NCBI GenBank assembly: GCA_018608625.1
Contig: JABAZC010000071.1
Location: forward strand, 79,615-143,614
DNA length: 64,000 bases
Reading direction: 5' to 3'
From: Flavobacteriaceae bacterium
Lineage (GTDB): Bacteria > Bacteroidota > Bacteroidia > Flavobacteriales > Flavobacteriaceae
Shown here: positions 44,895 to 54,219 of the stretch, one piece after another
Numbering within the stretch: the stretch's first letter is position 1
Layout: every line of letters begins with the position of its first letter
Translations under genes and position numbers: made by a program
Notes under the pieces: generated by a model
The model's database searches: none
What the model saw: the letters and a program-made list of their open reading frames with translations, nothing else
Told to the model about the DNA's origin: nothing

Positions 44895-46757
44895 TTGAAT
44901 TACCTCAACGTAGAAAATATATCGAAGTCATACGGCGAACTCAGTCTTTTTGAAAACCTTTCTTTTAGTATTCATAAAGACCAAAAAATAGCATTTGTCG
45001 CCAAAAACGGAACTGGAAAAACAACCATTTTAAATATACTTTCTGGAAAAGATACTCCCGACTCAGGACAGATTATTTATCGAAAAGACCTAAGAACCAC
45101 GTTCCTATCTCAAGAACCTGTTTTGGATCAGTCTCTGACCGTGGAGGAGACGATTTTAAAGTCCGACAACCCGATTTTAAACGTTATTAATACCTATCAC
45201 CAAGCGCTTGAAAACCCCGAAGATAGCAAGCTGTATCAAACCGCTTTTGACGACATGGAGCGCTACCAAGCTTGGGACTACGAAACACAATACACTCAAA
45301 TACTTTTTAAATTAAAACTTGTTGATTTAGATCAAAAGGTAAGTGAACTCTCTGGAGGACAACAAAAGCGTTTGGCGCTGGCAAATACGCTATTAAGCAA
45401 ACCAGATTTATTAATTTTAGATGAGCCTACCAACCACTTAGATTTAGAAATGATTGAATGGTTAGAAGCTTTTTTTGCAAAAGAAAATATCACACTTTTT
45501 ATGGTGACGCATGACCGGTATTTCTTGGAACGAGTCTGCTCAGAAATTATCGAATTAGACGAAGGTTGCATTTACAATTATAAGGGGAATTACTCATATT
45601 ACTTAGAGAAAAAGGAAGAACGCATTGAGCGCGAAGCGATCGAAACAAACAAGTCCAAGCAGTTATTTAAAAAAGAACTTGGATGGATGCGTCGACAACC
45701 AAAAGCACGAACAACCAAATCGAAGTCAAGAATTGATGATTTTTATGAAATAAAAGAACGAGCAAGCAAACGTCGAAACGACCATGAAATTCAACTAGAG
45801 ATTAACATGGAACGTTTGGGAAGTAAAATCTTGGAAATCTACAAGGTCTCTAAGGCCTTTGACGAAAAGTTAATTTTAGACAAATTCGAATACGTATTTC
45901 AAAGAGGAGAACGCATTGGAATCATAGGTAAGAATGGAACTGGAAAATCAACTTTTCTTAATATGATTACTGGAGGTCTTCAACCCGATAGCGGTAAAAT
46001 TATTCAAGGCGAAACTATTAAGTTTGGTTATTATACACAAGACGGCATCAAAGCAAAACCGATGCAAAAAGTGATTGATGTAGTAAGGGACTACGGCGAC
46101 TATATCCCCCTAATGAAAGGCAAGCAGATTAGCGCCCAACAATTATTGGAGCGTTTTTTATTCAGTCGTAAAAAGCAATATGATTTTGTTGAAAAACTAA
46201 GTGGTGGTGAACGTAAACGTCTTTACTTATGTACGGTTTTAATACAAAACCCGAATTTCTTAATACTCGATGAGCCCACAAATGATTTAGATATTGTGAC
46301 GCTTAACGTTTTAGAAAACTTTTTACTTGATTTCCCTGGTTGTTTGCTTGTTGTTTCGCATGACCGTTATTTCATGGATAAGATTGTGGATCATTTATTT
46401 GTATTTCGAGGCGAAGGCATGGTGGAGGATTTCCCAGGAAATTACTCAGATTTTAGAACCTATGAAGACAGTACTTCTGTATCTTCAGAACCCAAAAAAA
46501 TAGCCACTACTAATAAAGAAATCACTCCAAAGCAATCGCAAACCAAACTAAGTTTTAATGAGCAAAAGGAGCTAAAGAACCTTGAGAGCAAGTTGAAGTC
46601 GCTTGAGTTTGACAAGAAACAAATCGAGTCTAAATTTTTGGTGGAAGACATTAGTATAGACACCATAGAAATGCTTTCTACTAATTTAAAAAAGGTACTT
46701 CAAGTGATTGAAGACAAAGAACTAAGATGGTTAGAATTAAATGAAAAATTGAATTGA
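44895..46757 (+). CDS. ABC-F family ATPase
   Basis: The 620-residue soluble protein has two ABC domains and no membrane segment: Walker A AKNGTGKTT with signature LSGGQQKRLALANTL, then Walker A GKNGTGKSTFLNMI with signature LSGGERKRLYLCTVL. Both have Walker B followed by DEPTNHLD/DEPTNDLD, the ABC-F mark. The interdomain linker is basic, and a C-terminal coiled coil follows about residue 545. ABC-F proteins act on ribosomes (translation factors or antibiotic-resistance ribosome protection); the Uup-like two-domain-plus-coil layout fits a housekeeping member. The start is TTG. It overlaps the next gene by 4 bases. Confidence 0.92.
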   Translation: MNYLNVENISKSYGELSLFENLSFSIHKDQKIAFVAKNGTGKTTILNILSGKDTPDSGQIIYRKDLRTTFLSQEPVLDQSLTVEETILKSDNPILNVINTYHQALENPEDSKLYQTAFDDMERYQAWDYETQYTQILFKLKLVDLDQKVSELSGGQQKRLALANTLLSKPDLLILDEPTNHLDLEMIEWLEAFFAKENITLFMVTHDRYFLERVCSEIIELDEGCIYNYKGNYSYYLEKKEERIEREAIETNKSKQLFKKELGWMRRQPKARTTKSKSRIDDFYEIKERASKRRNDHEIQLEINMERLGSKILEIYKVSKAFDEKLILDKFEYVFQRGERIGIIGKNGTGKSTFLNMITGGLQPDSGKIIQGETIKFGYYTQDGIKAKPMQKVIDVVRDYGDYIPLMKGKQISAQQLLERFLFSRKKQYDFVEKLSGGERKRLYLCTVLIQNPNFLILDEPTNDLDIVTLNVLENFLLDFPGCLLVVSHDRYFMDKIVDHLFVFRGEGMVEDFPGNYSDFRTYEDSTSVSSEPKKIATTNKEITPKQSQTKLSFNEQKELKNLESKLKSLEFDKKQIESKFLVEDISIDTIEMLSTNLKKVLQVIEDKELRWLELNEKLN

Positions 46758-47314
46758 ATCAACTGCTCTTATATTTAAAATTTTTATGGCATTCCAAAAA
46801 TGAACATGGAGTCCACTCCCCTTTTGTTTATAATTTAATTACAAAATGCTTTTACAACCGCAGTACAAACATAGCCTTTCAGCAATTTCCAAAAAACGAT
46901 TCAAAGAGTCAATTCTTAGCACGCTTAGGGCTGTATTTAAAATATAACCACTGCTACCTAGCTGCATCTATCCCCCCTGTTTTTGAATGTGCTTTAAGTT
47001 TGGATGGTGTTGTTAAAAAATTCAATAGGATTGAAAACCTAGTGGACCACTCAAATTTAATTTTGGAAACCCCTAGCCTTATCTACATGGATATGAATTC
47101 AATAAATACTGACGCAGTCCTAGAATTGTTTAAAGCATGCCATCGCGATTCGTTTGTTTTAATTCCTTCTATACGAAAAAGCAAAGCCCATTATGATAAC
47201 TGGAATCAGCTCAAATCATCTGCTGACGTTTCGGTCTCTATAGACACCTTTTACTGGGGATTATTGTTTTTCAGAACAGAACAACCCAAAGAACATTTCA
47301 CAATAAGGCTCTAA
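46754..47314 (+). CDS. degenerate class-I methyltransferase-like protein
   Basis: The 186-residue protein begins with LKFLWHSKNEHGVHSPFVYN and ends with VSIDTFYWGLLFFRTEQPKE. These termini are typical of a Flavobacteriia SAM-dependent methyltransferase group of about 230-250 residues. The part between is shortened, and I find no G-x-G-x-G SAM-binding loop nor the acidic residue after strand 2; the expected region reads YNHCYLAASIPPVFECALSL. It is therefore likely not a functional methyltransferase. The frame is intact, so it may be kept for another role. The TTG start overlaps the ABC-F stop (TTGA), so translation is coupled. Confidence 0.6.
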   Translation: MNQLLLYLKFLWHSKNEHGVHSPFVYNLITKCFYNRSTNIAFQQFPKNDSKSQFLARLGLYLKYNHCYLAASIPPVFECALSLDGVVKKFNRIENLVDHSNLILETPSLIYMDMNSINTDAVLELFKACHRDSFVLIPSIRKSKAHYDNWNQLKSSADVSVSIDTFYWGLLFFRTEQPKEHFTIRL

Positions 47315-47365
47315 TACTTTGTTGTTTTATAATATTACTTTTAACTTTAGGGCAGAAAATAGCTA

Positions 47366-47938
47366 ATGAAGATTTATACAAAAACAGGAGATAACGGTAC
47401 TACAGGACTTATAGGTGGTGCCCGATTGCCTAAACACGATTTAAGAATCGAATGTTATGGGACCTTAGATGAACTCAACTCCTACTTGGGCCTTATACGA
47501 GATCAAGAAATTTCAAGTGACTCCAAAGCGGGTCTAATTAATATCCAAGAACAACTCTTTACAATTGGTGCACTCCTAGCGACGGACCCTAAGCTTGAGC
47601 AAAGCTCTATTAGTAACCGTTTTCAGACTCTAACACTTAAACCAGAAGCAACTACTTTTTTAGAAACTACCATCGATACTATGAATACGGCCTTACCGCC
47701 ACTGACCCACTTCATATTGCCAGGGGGTCACACGACGGTGTCATACTGTCATATTGCAAGAAGTATTTGCCGTCGAGCTGAGAGAAACACCACAAAACTT
47801 CATTCTGAGCAGCCGGTTCCAACAGAAGTTCTCATCTATTTGAACCGCTTATCTGACTTCTTATTTGTGTTGGCACGGAAATTGTCCAAAGAACTAGAAG
47901 CAGAAGAGATCAAATGGATCCCAAATAAAACCTCCTAA
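47366..47938 (+). CDS. cob(I)yrinic acid a,c-diamide adenosyltransferase (PduO type)
   Basis: The 190-residue protein shows the PduO signature at its start (MKIYTKTGDNGTTGLIGGAR, the ATP-binding loop), YGTLDELNSYLGL, and FILPGGHTTVSYCHIARSICRRAERN with the conserved Arg residues. It transfers adenosyl from ATP to cob(I)alamin, making coenzyme B12. This fits the presence of meaB at 52589-53680, which protects the B12-dependent methylmalonyl-CoA mutase. No cobalamin riboswitch is seen upstream. Confidence 0.93.
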   Translation: MKIYTKTGDNGTTGLIGGARLPKHDLRIECYGTLDELNSYLGLIRDQEISSDSKAGLINIQEQLFTIGALLATDPKLEQSSISNRFQTLTLKPEATTFLETTIDTMNTALPPLTHFILPGGHTTVSYCHIARSICRRAERNTTKLHSEQPVPTEVLIYLNRLSDFLFVLARKLSKELEAEEIKWIPNKTS

Positions 47939-48039
47939 TTAAAGATCAAGTTTTTACAAATTACTGATTAACAAAATTTTAGTTTACGAGGTAATTAATA
48001 ACGTTCATAACTTTATTGATGAAATAAATGCTTTTTTAC

Positions 48040-48069
48040 TTGAATTTTTCAACTAAAAAATTATTTTTG
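48040..48069 (+). promoter_or_regulatory. promoter (-33 TTG, -7 TATTTTTG) of the DUF2795 gene
   Basis: TTG at 48040-48042 is followed, after a 19-base spacer, by TATTTTTG at 48062-48069. Both elements and the spacing match the Bacteroidota consensus, and the ATG follows 22 bases later. It is the best promoter in the window. Confidence 0.8.
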
Positions 48070-48091
48070 CAGAAATTAAACACTTTAAAAA

Positions 48092-48313
48092 ATGTATTGG
48101 ACGTTAGAACTCGCATCATTCCTTAGTGATGCCCCTTGGCCAGCCACTAAAGACGAATTAATAGATTACTCTATCAGAACTGGAGCACCACTAGAAGTCG
48201 TAGAAAACCTTCAAGCAATTGAAGATGAAGGTGACTCATACGACTCTATTCAGGAAATTTGGCCTGACTATCCTTCAGACGAAGATTATCTTTGGAATGA
48301 AGATGAATACTAA
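48092..48313 (+). CDS. small acidic DUF2795 protein
   Basis: The 73-residue protein is very acidic (about a third Asp/Glu in the second half) with the family pattern LASFLSDAPWPATKDELIDY and LQAIEDEGDSYDSIQEIWPDY. Such proteins are small, cytosolic and abundant in Flavobacteriia; function is unknown. It has its own strong promoter and its own strong terminator, so it is a monocistronic unit that may be highly expressed. Confidence 0.88.
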   Translation: MYWTLELASFLSDAPWPATKDELIDYSIRTGAPLEVVENLQAIEDEGDSYDSIQEIWPDYPSDEDYLWNEDEY

Positions 48314-48331
48314 AAACTCAAAAATTATTTT

Positions 48332-48360
48332 AAAAAAGTCTCATTTGAGACTTTTTTTTT
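48332..48360 (+). terminator. intrinsic terminator after the DUF2795 gene
   Basis: A perfect stem AAAAAAGTCTCA/TGAGACTTTTTT with a two-base centre is followed by further T residues, 18 bases after the stop. Confidence 0.9.
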
Positions 48361-48393
48361 GCTTTATTTCACAAAGAAAATAACAACAAACTG

Positions 48394-48401
48394 TATCTTT
48401 G
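48394..48401 (+). promoter_or_regulatory. promoter -7 box of secA
   Basis: TATCTTTG matches TAnnTTTG, 41 bases before the secA ATG and directly after the preceding terminator. No clear -33 TTG. Confidence 0.6.
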
Positions 48402-48442
48402 ACTGTCTTTACATTTAAAGATTATTAAAATAAAACCCAAAA

Positions 48443-51400
48443 ATGAGTTTACTGAATTCGGTACTAAAAGTATTCGTTGGAGATAAATCCAAACAAGACG
48501 TAAAGGCGCTCATGCCTGTCGTTAATAAAATAAAAACATTTCAAGTTGCGACGCAAGCCCTTAGCAATGATGCTTTAAGAGCAAAAACACAAGGTTTTAA
48601 AACCACTATTAAAGACGCTTGTCAAACGCTTGAAAACTCCATTGCTGAGCTGTATATAGAAGCAGACACTACAGAGGACATTGACAGAAAAGAGGAAATC
48701 TACCAAGAAATTGATAGCCTTAAGGACGATGTATATGTTAAAACGCAGGAAGTCTTAGAAACTATTTTACCGGAAGCGTTTTCGGTTATTAAAGAAACAG
48801 CCCGTCGTTTTGTAAATAACACAACTATTGAGGTCACAGCAAGCACCTATGATAGAGAGCTTTCAGGTACTAAAGACTACATCTCATTAGACGGAGAAAA
48901 AGCATTTTGGGCCAACTCATGGGATGCTGCCGGAAAACCAATTACTTGGGATATGGTACATTATGACGTTCAGCTGATTGGTGGAGTTGCTATGCACGAA
49001 GGAAAAATTGCAGAAATGCATACAGGGGAAGGAAAAACATTGGTGGCGACACTTCCTGTATACTTAAATGCCTTAACTGGAAAGGGGGTTCACTTGGTAA
49101 CGGTGAATGATTACTTAGCAAAAAGAGACAGTGCTTGGATGGCACCTATTTTTCAATTCCACGGACTGAGTATCGATTGTATCGATTACCACCAGCCAAA
49201 CTCACAAGAAAGAAAAAATGCTTACAATGCCGATATTACCTATGGAACAAATAACGAATTTGGATTTGACTACCTAAGAGATAACATGGCGCATACGCCA
49301 GCAGACTTGGTTCAGCGTCCGCATCACTATGCAATTGTAGATGAAATTGATTCGGTTTTAATTGATGATGCTCGAACGCCATTAATCATCTCTGGCCCAA
49401 TTCCGCAAGGCGACCGTCATGAATTCATGGAATTGAAACCAAAAGTTGAAGATATTGTTGGTATTCAGCGTAAATACCTCACAGGGATATTAGCAGAGGC
49501 TAAAAAAATGATTGCTGCTGGAGACACCAAAGAAGGTGGGTTTCAATTACTCCGCGTCTTTAGAGGAATTCCAAAAAACAAAGCACTGATTAAGTTTTTA
49601 AGTGAAGAAGGGATCAAACAACTCCTTCAGAAAACTGAAAATTTTTATATGCAGGACAACAATAGAGAAATGCCCAAAGTGGATGAAGAACTCTATTATG
49701 TAATTGATGAAAAAAATAATCAGATTGAACTGTCTGATAAAGGGGTCGAACATTTGTCTGGAAAAGACAATCCCGACTTTTTTGTAATGCCAGAAATAGG
49801 CATGGAGATTTCTAAGATCGAAAGTCAAAACCTTGCGACCGAGAAAGAAGCCGAACTCAAAGAAGAATTGTTCAGAGAGTTTGGCGTTAAGTCGGAACGT
49901 ATCCATACTCTAAATCAACTACTAAAGGCCTATGCCTTATTTGAAAAAGACATTCAATATGTAGTGATGGAAAACAAAGTCATGATTGTCGATGAGCAAA
50001 CAGGACGTATCATGGATGGCCGCCGTTATAGTGATGGACTTCACCAAGCGATTGAAGCCAAAGAAAATGTAAAAATTGAAGCGGCGACACAAACGTTTGC
50101 TACAGTTACTTTACAGAATTACTTCAGAATGTACCGCAAGCTCTCAGGAATGACAGGAACAGCAGTGACAGAAGCAGGTGAGTTTTGGGAAATTTATAAA
50201 TTGGATGTTGTAGAAATTCCTACCAACCGCCCAATTGCAAGAGATGACCGTGAAGATTTGGTATATAAAACCAAGAGAGAGAAATATAATGCCGTTATTG
50301 AGGAAGTGACTAATTTGTCTAAGTCAGGGCGTCCAGTACTTATTGGAACAACCAATGTAGAAATTAGTGAACTGTTAGGGAAGATGTTGAGCATCCGAAA
50401 AATCCCTCATAATGTCCTAAATGCTAAACTTCACAAAAAGGAAGCCGATATTGTAGCAGAGGCTGGACAACCCGGTCAGGTCACTATAGCCACCAACATG
50501 GCGGGGCGGGGTACGGATATAAAATTATCTGAGGAAGTGAAAGCAGCAGGTGGTTTAGCCATTGTAGGAACGGAACGTCATGACTCTCGCCGTGTAGACA
50601 GACAATTACGTGGACGTGCAGGACGTCAAGGAGATCCAGGAAGCTCACAGTTTTACGTTTCTTTAGAAGATAATTTGATGCGTTTATTTGGAAGTGAACG
50701 GATTGCAAAAATGATGGACCGAATGGGTCTGGAAGAAGGTGAAGTGATTCAGCACTCTATGATCTCAAAATCCATTGAACGCGCCCAGAAAAAGGTAGAA
50801 GAAAATCAATTTGGAGTGCGTAAACGATTGTTAGAGTATGATGATGTCATGAACTCACAGCGCGAAGTGGTTTACAAGCGTCGCTATAATGCTCTTTTTG
50901 GAGAACGTCTGCGTGTGGATTTGGCTAATATGATCTATGACACGTCTGAGATTATTACGGAAGAAAATAAGGCTAATAATGACTTTAAAAACTTTGAGTT
51001 TGAATTGATTCGTTATTTTTCAATGAGCTGCCCTATTTCTTCAGATGAGTTTTCTGAAATGACCCCCCTAGATATTGCTGGTAAAGTATACAAAACCGCC
51101 TTCCAACACTACCTCTCAAAAATGGAGCGAAATGCCGAATTGGCTTTTCCAGTAATTCAAAATGTCTATGAAACCCAGCGCGAGAAATTTAAGCGTATTG
51201 TGGTTCCTTTTACAGATGGTGTAAAATCATTACAAGTGGTTACTGACCTGGAAAAAGCATACCAAACAAATGGAAAACAATTAGTGACAGATTTTGAAAA
51301 AAACATATCCCTAGCGATTATTGATGATGCATGGAAAACCCATTTAAGAAAAATGGACGAACTAAAGCAATCGGTACAGCTGGCCGTACATGAGCAAAAA

Positions 51401-51793
51401 GATCCCTTACTAATCTATAAGTTTGAATCGTTTGAATTGTTTAAGGTCATGATTGACCAAGTAAATAAAGAGGTAATCTCATTTCTATTTAAGGGGGAAA
51501 TTCCACAGGAAACTGCCAATACTATTCAGGAAGCAAAATCGCGTCGTCGTGAAAAGACTCGAACGTCTAAGGAAAATATCCCCAATTTGGACGAGCGCTC
51601 GGCTCAGTCGAGAGCGGCTGGAAACACACAAGGGTCCCAACAAACAGTTGAAACGATTGTAAGAGACCAACCAAAAATTGGTCGTAACGATCGAGTTACA
51701 ATAAAGCATGTTATGAGCGGTGAAAATAAAACCGTCAAATACAAGCAAGCTGAACCCCTTATTGTTAAAGGCGAATGGGTATTAGTTAATTAA
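48443..51793 (+). CDS. secA: preprotein translocase ATPase SecA
   Basis: The 1116-residue motor is larger than the E. coli protein (901), as is usual in Bacteroidota. Walker A is EMHTGEGKTLVATLP, motif II VDEIDSVLIDDARTPLIISG, then ATQTFATVTLQNYFRMY, TNMAGRGTDIKL, DRQLRGRAGRQGDPG. An insertion lies between about residues 335 and 480 in nucleotide-binding domain 1. The C-terminus lacks the Cys-rich zinc/SecB-binding tail and ends in RVTIKHVMSGENKTVKYK, the form found in this family. It drives Sec export of unfolded proteins, including the many signal-peptide proteins in this window. Confidence 0.97.
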   Translation: MSLLNSVLKVFVGDKSKQDVKALMPVVNKIKTFQVATQALSNDALRAKTQGFKTTIKDACQTLENSIAELYIEADTTEDIDRKEEIYQEIDSLKDDVYVKTQEVLETILPEAFSVIKETARRFVNNTTIEVTASTYDRELSGTKDYISLDGEKAFWANSWDAAGKPITWDMVHYDVQLIGGVAMHEGKIAEMHTGEGKTLVATLPVYLNALTGKGVHLVTVNDYLAKRDSAWMAPIFQFHGLSIDCIDYHQPNSQERKNAYNADITYGTNNEFGFDYLRDNMAHTPADLVQRPHHYAIVDEIDSVLIDDARTPLIISGPIPQGDRHEFMELKPKVEDIVGIQRKYLTGILAEAKKMIAAGDTKEGGFQLLRVFRGIPKNKALIKFLSEEGIKQLLQKTENFYMQDNNREMPKVDEELYYVIDEKNNQIELSDKGVEHLSGKDNPDFFVMPEIGMEISKIESQNLATEKEAELKEELFREFGVKSERIHTLNQLLKAYALFEKDIQYVVMENKVMIVDEQTGRIMDGRRYSDGLHQAIEAKENVKIEAATQTFATVTLQNYFRMYRKLSGMTGTAVTEAGEFWEIYKLDVVEIPTNRPIARDDREDLVYKTKREKYNAVIEEVTNLSKSGRPVLIGTTNVEISELLGKMLSIRKIPHNVLNAKLHKKEADIVAEAGQPGQVTIATNMAGRGTDIKLSEEVKAAGGLAIVGTERHDSRRVDRQLRGRAGRQGDPGSSQFYVSLEDNLMRLFGSERIAKMMDRMGLEEGEVIQHSMISKSIERAQKKVEENQFGVRKRLLEYDDVMNSQREVVYKRRYNALFGERLRVDLANMIYDTSEIITEENKANNDFKNFEFELIRYFSMSCPISSDEFSEMTPLDIAGKVYKTAFQHYLSKMERNAELAFPVIQNVYETQREKFKRIVVPFTDGVKSLQVVTDLEKAYQTNGKQLVTDFEKNISLAIIDDAWKTHLRKMDELKQSVQLAVHEQKDPLLIYKFESFELFKVMIDQVNKEVISFLFKGEIPQETANTIQEAKSRRREKTRTSKENIPNLDERSAQSRAAGNTQGSQQTVETIVRDQPKIGRNDRVTIKHVMSGENKTVKYKQAEPLIVKGEWVLVN

Positions 51794-51819
51794 AATATGA
51801 TCTAAATATTGATTGACAA

Positions 51820-52500
51820 TTATAGCTTCAAAACCAAGTTAGGGTCTGGACAATTATTGCTATAAAATTCAATATCAGCCTGGGAACACACACCTGGATA
51901 ATCACCTTCATAATGTTCAATGTCTTTTATGATTTGAAAATGTAGATGTGGTGCATAATCGCCATTTATTTCACTACTACCTATAAAACCAACTACTTCA
52001 CCCTTAGTTATTTGTGTGTTTTCACTTAAACATTCAATTGATGCCCTAGATAAATGTCCATAAAGAGTGTAAAAAATCATATTATTTATATAATGTTTTA
52101 TCACTATAGTAGGCCCATAGTCGCCATGATTAGTGTTGTCAGCAACACTATGAATCACCCCATCAAAAGCAGCCATGACTGGAGTTTTTTCCACACACCA
52201 AAAATCGATCCCTAAATGAATATTCCGTGATTTTAATGAACTACTTTGATGAAAATAATCACTTCTGTCATACATATTACGACGCTCCAAATAACCACCA
52301 AACGCTATTAATTTTTGATGGCTTTTTAAGTAAGAACCTATATATTTAATCCATGACGTAGAACATTTTACATCAAACTCTTCTAACTTTATATTCCCAA
52401 CCGACAAGTCAATAGAAATATAAGCACTGAAATCTAAATCAGAAGCGACAACCCTGATTGGCGCTTCTGACAATTCCATTAAAAAAGTTCTGAAATCCAT
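51820..52500 (-). CDS. M23-fold (LytM-like) protein without signal peptide
   Basis: The 226-residue protein has LGIDFWCVEKTPVMAAFDG with the first zinc ligands H-x3-D (HLGID), GDYGPTIVIKH, FYTLYGHLS and APHLHFQI with the HxH ligand. The M23 zinc site is thus complete, yet no signal peptide or membrane helix precedes it. The C-terminal string FPGVC-like and CPDPNLVLKL matches the M23 segment that occurs inside large class-III aminotransferase / phosphotransferase fusion proteins rather than secreted peptidoglycan endopeptidases. A cytosolic role other than wall cleavage is plausible. Convergent with secA. Confidence 0.75.
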   Translation of the reverse strand: MDFRTFLMELSEAPIRVVASDLDFSAYISIDLSVGNIKLEEFDVKCSTSWIKYIGSYLKSHQKLIAFGGYLERRNMYDRSDYFHQSSSLKSRNIHLGIDFWCVEKTPVMAAFDGVIHSVADNTNHGDYGPTIVIKHYINNMIFYTLYGHLSRASIECLSENTQITKGEVVGFIGSSEINGDYAPHLHFQIIKDIEHYEGDYPGVCSQADIEFYSNNCPDPNLVLKL

Positions 52501-52588
52501 TTATATAAATATGATTTAAAGATACGTATATTAAAAAAAATAATTCTAATATAAAAAATTAGATTAAATTAGTGATAACATTTTAAAT

Positions 52589-53680
52589 GTGAATAAAAAC
52601 CAATCAAATAAAGCTGCACTTCGTAAAAATGAAGGAGTTTCTAGTCAAGAATCCACCAATAAGGATGGAATTTCTAACTTAAAAAGAAAACGTCAAGAGC
52701 AACCCTCTGTTGAAGAATTACTGAAAGGTATTTTAAAAAGTAACACTGCCGCATTAAGCCGAGGAATCACCCTGATTGAAAGTCAAAACCTTTCGCATAA
52801 GTCAAAAGCAAACGCCTTAATCCAGAACTGCTTAGAACACACAAAGCCTTCGGTACGGATTGGTATTACTGGCGTACCTGGCGTAGGAAAAAGCACTTAC
52901 ATCGAAGCATTGGGTACTTATTTAACAAACCTAGGCAATAAAGTAGCTGTCTTGGCTGTAGACCCTAGTAGCAGCCTAAGTAAGGGAAGTATTTTAGGAG
53001 ATAAGACCCGAATGGACGTCTTGGTAAGAAACCCAAATGCTTTCATTAGACCCTCTGCAGCAGGGGAATCTCTAGGAGGCGTAGCGCGACACACTCGAGA
53101 AGCGATTACGCTTTGCGAAGCTGCAGGTTATGATGTTATTTTAATTGAAACTGTTGGAGTTGGACAAAGCGAAACATCAGTACACAGTATGGTTGACTTT
53201 TTTCTACTTCTTAAGCTAGCAGGTGCAGGCGATGAACTACAAGGTATCAAACGAGGAATCATAGAGATGGCTGATGCTATTATTATCAATAAAGCAGATG
53301 GGAATAATAAAAATGCCGCCAAATTAGCGATGTTAGAATTTAAACGGGCCCTTCACCTCTACCCTGCTAAAGCCTCTAACTGGATACCAAAAGTAATTAT
53401 GTGCAGTGCACTGAAGCAAATAGGAATTGAAGAAAGCTGGACTTTGATTAAAGACTATCTAGATCTAGCTAAATCAGAATTATATTTCACCAAAAAACGA
53501 CAAGAACAAAACATGTTTTGGCTAATTCAATCTATTGAAAACCAACTAAAAGACCAGTTTTTCAAAGACAGTGTGATTAACAAAGAGATGGAGTCTCAAA
53601 TTGAGTTAATCAACAACAACAAGCGCTCCCCTTTTGCAGCTGCTGAATACCTACTCAACTTACAGAAAACGCAATCTTAA
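52589..53680 (+). CDS. meaB: methylmalonyl-CoA mutase-associated GTPase MeaB
   Basis: The 363-residue G3E-family GTPase has Walker A GITGVPGVGKSTYIEAL, the switch region LAVDPSSSLSKGSILGDKTRM, ETVGVGQSE (Walker B/G3) and NKADG (G4). It loads and protects adenosylcobalamin in methylmalonyl-CoA mutase. The start is GTG (52589); residues 1-30 form a non-conserved polar extension, so the true start could be later. Its 3' end overlaps the convergent PAP2 gene by 21 bases. The mutase itself is not in this window. Confidence 0.93.
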   Translation: MNKNQSNKAALRKNEGVSSQESTNKDGISNLKRKRQEQPSVEELLKGILKSNTAALSRGITLIESQNLSHKSKANALIQNCLEHTKPSVRIGITGVPGVGKSTYIEALGTYLTNLGNKVAVLAVDPSSSLSKGSILGDKTRMDVLVRNPNAFIRPSAAGESLGGVARHTREAITLCEAAGYDVILIETVGVGQSETSVHSMVDFFLLLKLAGAGDELQGIKRGIIEMADAIIINKADGNNKNAAKLAMLEFKRALHLYPAKASNWIPKVIMCSALKQIGIEESWTLIKDYLDLAKSELYFTKKRQEQNMFWLIQSIENQLKDQFFKDSVINKEMESQIELINNNKRSPFAAAEYLLNLQKTQS

Positions 53681-54217
53681 GGCTTCAAAAACTTTATAGA
53701 AGCCATACCCAGCGAATACTCCAAAGCTAAGTCCGCATAAAATATCCAAAGGATAATGTAAGCCTAAATAAATACGACTATACGCCACAACAACACTCCA
53801 CGCGATTAATAAATAGATTAAGTTTTTGTGTAATGGACGAAGCATTAACCCGACGAAAATAGCTGTTGCCATTGAATTCGAGGAATGGCCCGAAAAGAAA
53901 CCGTAACCCCAACACTCCCCTTGTCGTATTAGCTCCAAAACCCCTTCCTGTGCGCAGGGACGAAGACGTTCAAATGTGAATTTAAACAGATTGGTGATTT
54001 GATCTGTAAATATAATCATAAAGGTGATTGAAATTAATAGAAGAAATACACCCTTTTTACTTAACGGCTTACACATAAAATAAAGCAAAACCAAGTACAT
54101 TGGAATAAAGGTTCGCTTATTTGTAACTACCATCCAAAAGCCATCCCAAGATTGAGATCCTAAGTTATTTAGAAATATTAGAAACGACTTATCAAATTCT
54201 ATGAGTTGTTCTAGCAT
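53660..54217 (-). CDS. PAP2-family membrane phosphatase
   Basis: The 185-residue membrane protein has the three PAP2 motifs: KFTFERLRPC (K-x6-RP), FFSGHSSNSMA (SGH) and SRIYLGLHYPLDIL (SR-x5-H-x3-D). Relatives dephosphorylate undecaprenyl pyrophosphate, phosphatidate or LPS lipids; the substrate here is unknown. It is the third gene of the MATE, small acidic protein, PAP2 run, with 2-base gaps. Its last 21 bases lie inside the end of meaB. Confidence 0.9.
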   Translation of the reverse strand: MLEQLIEFDKSFLIFLNNLGSQSWDGFWMVVTNKRTFIPMYLVLLYFMCKPLSKKGVFLLLISITFMIIFTDQITNLFKFTFERLRPCAQEGVLELIRQGECWGYGFFSGHSSNSMATAIFVGLMLRPLHKNLIYLLIAWSVVVAYSRIYLGLHYPLDILCGLSFGVFAGYGFYKVFEALRLRFL

Positions 54218-54219
54218 GA

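Noticed and set aside
47939-48091. Possible cobalamin riboswitch near the adenosyltransferase gene
   Set aside because: The 51 bases upstream of that gene are too short, and the downstream gap holds an ordinary promoter for the DUF2795 gene; no B12-box-like pattern seen.
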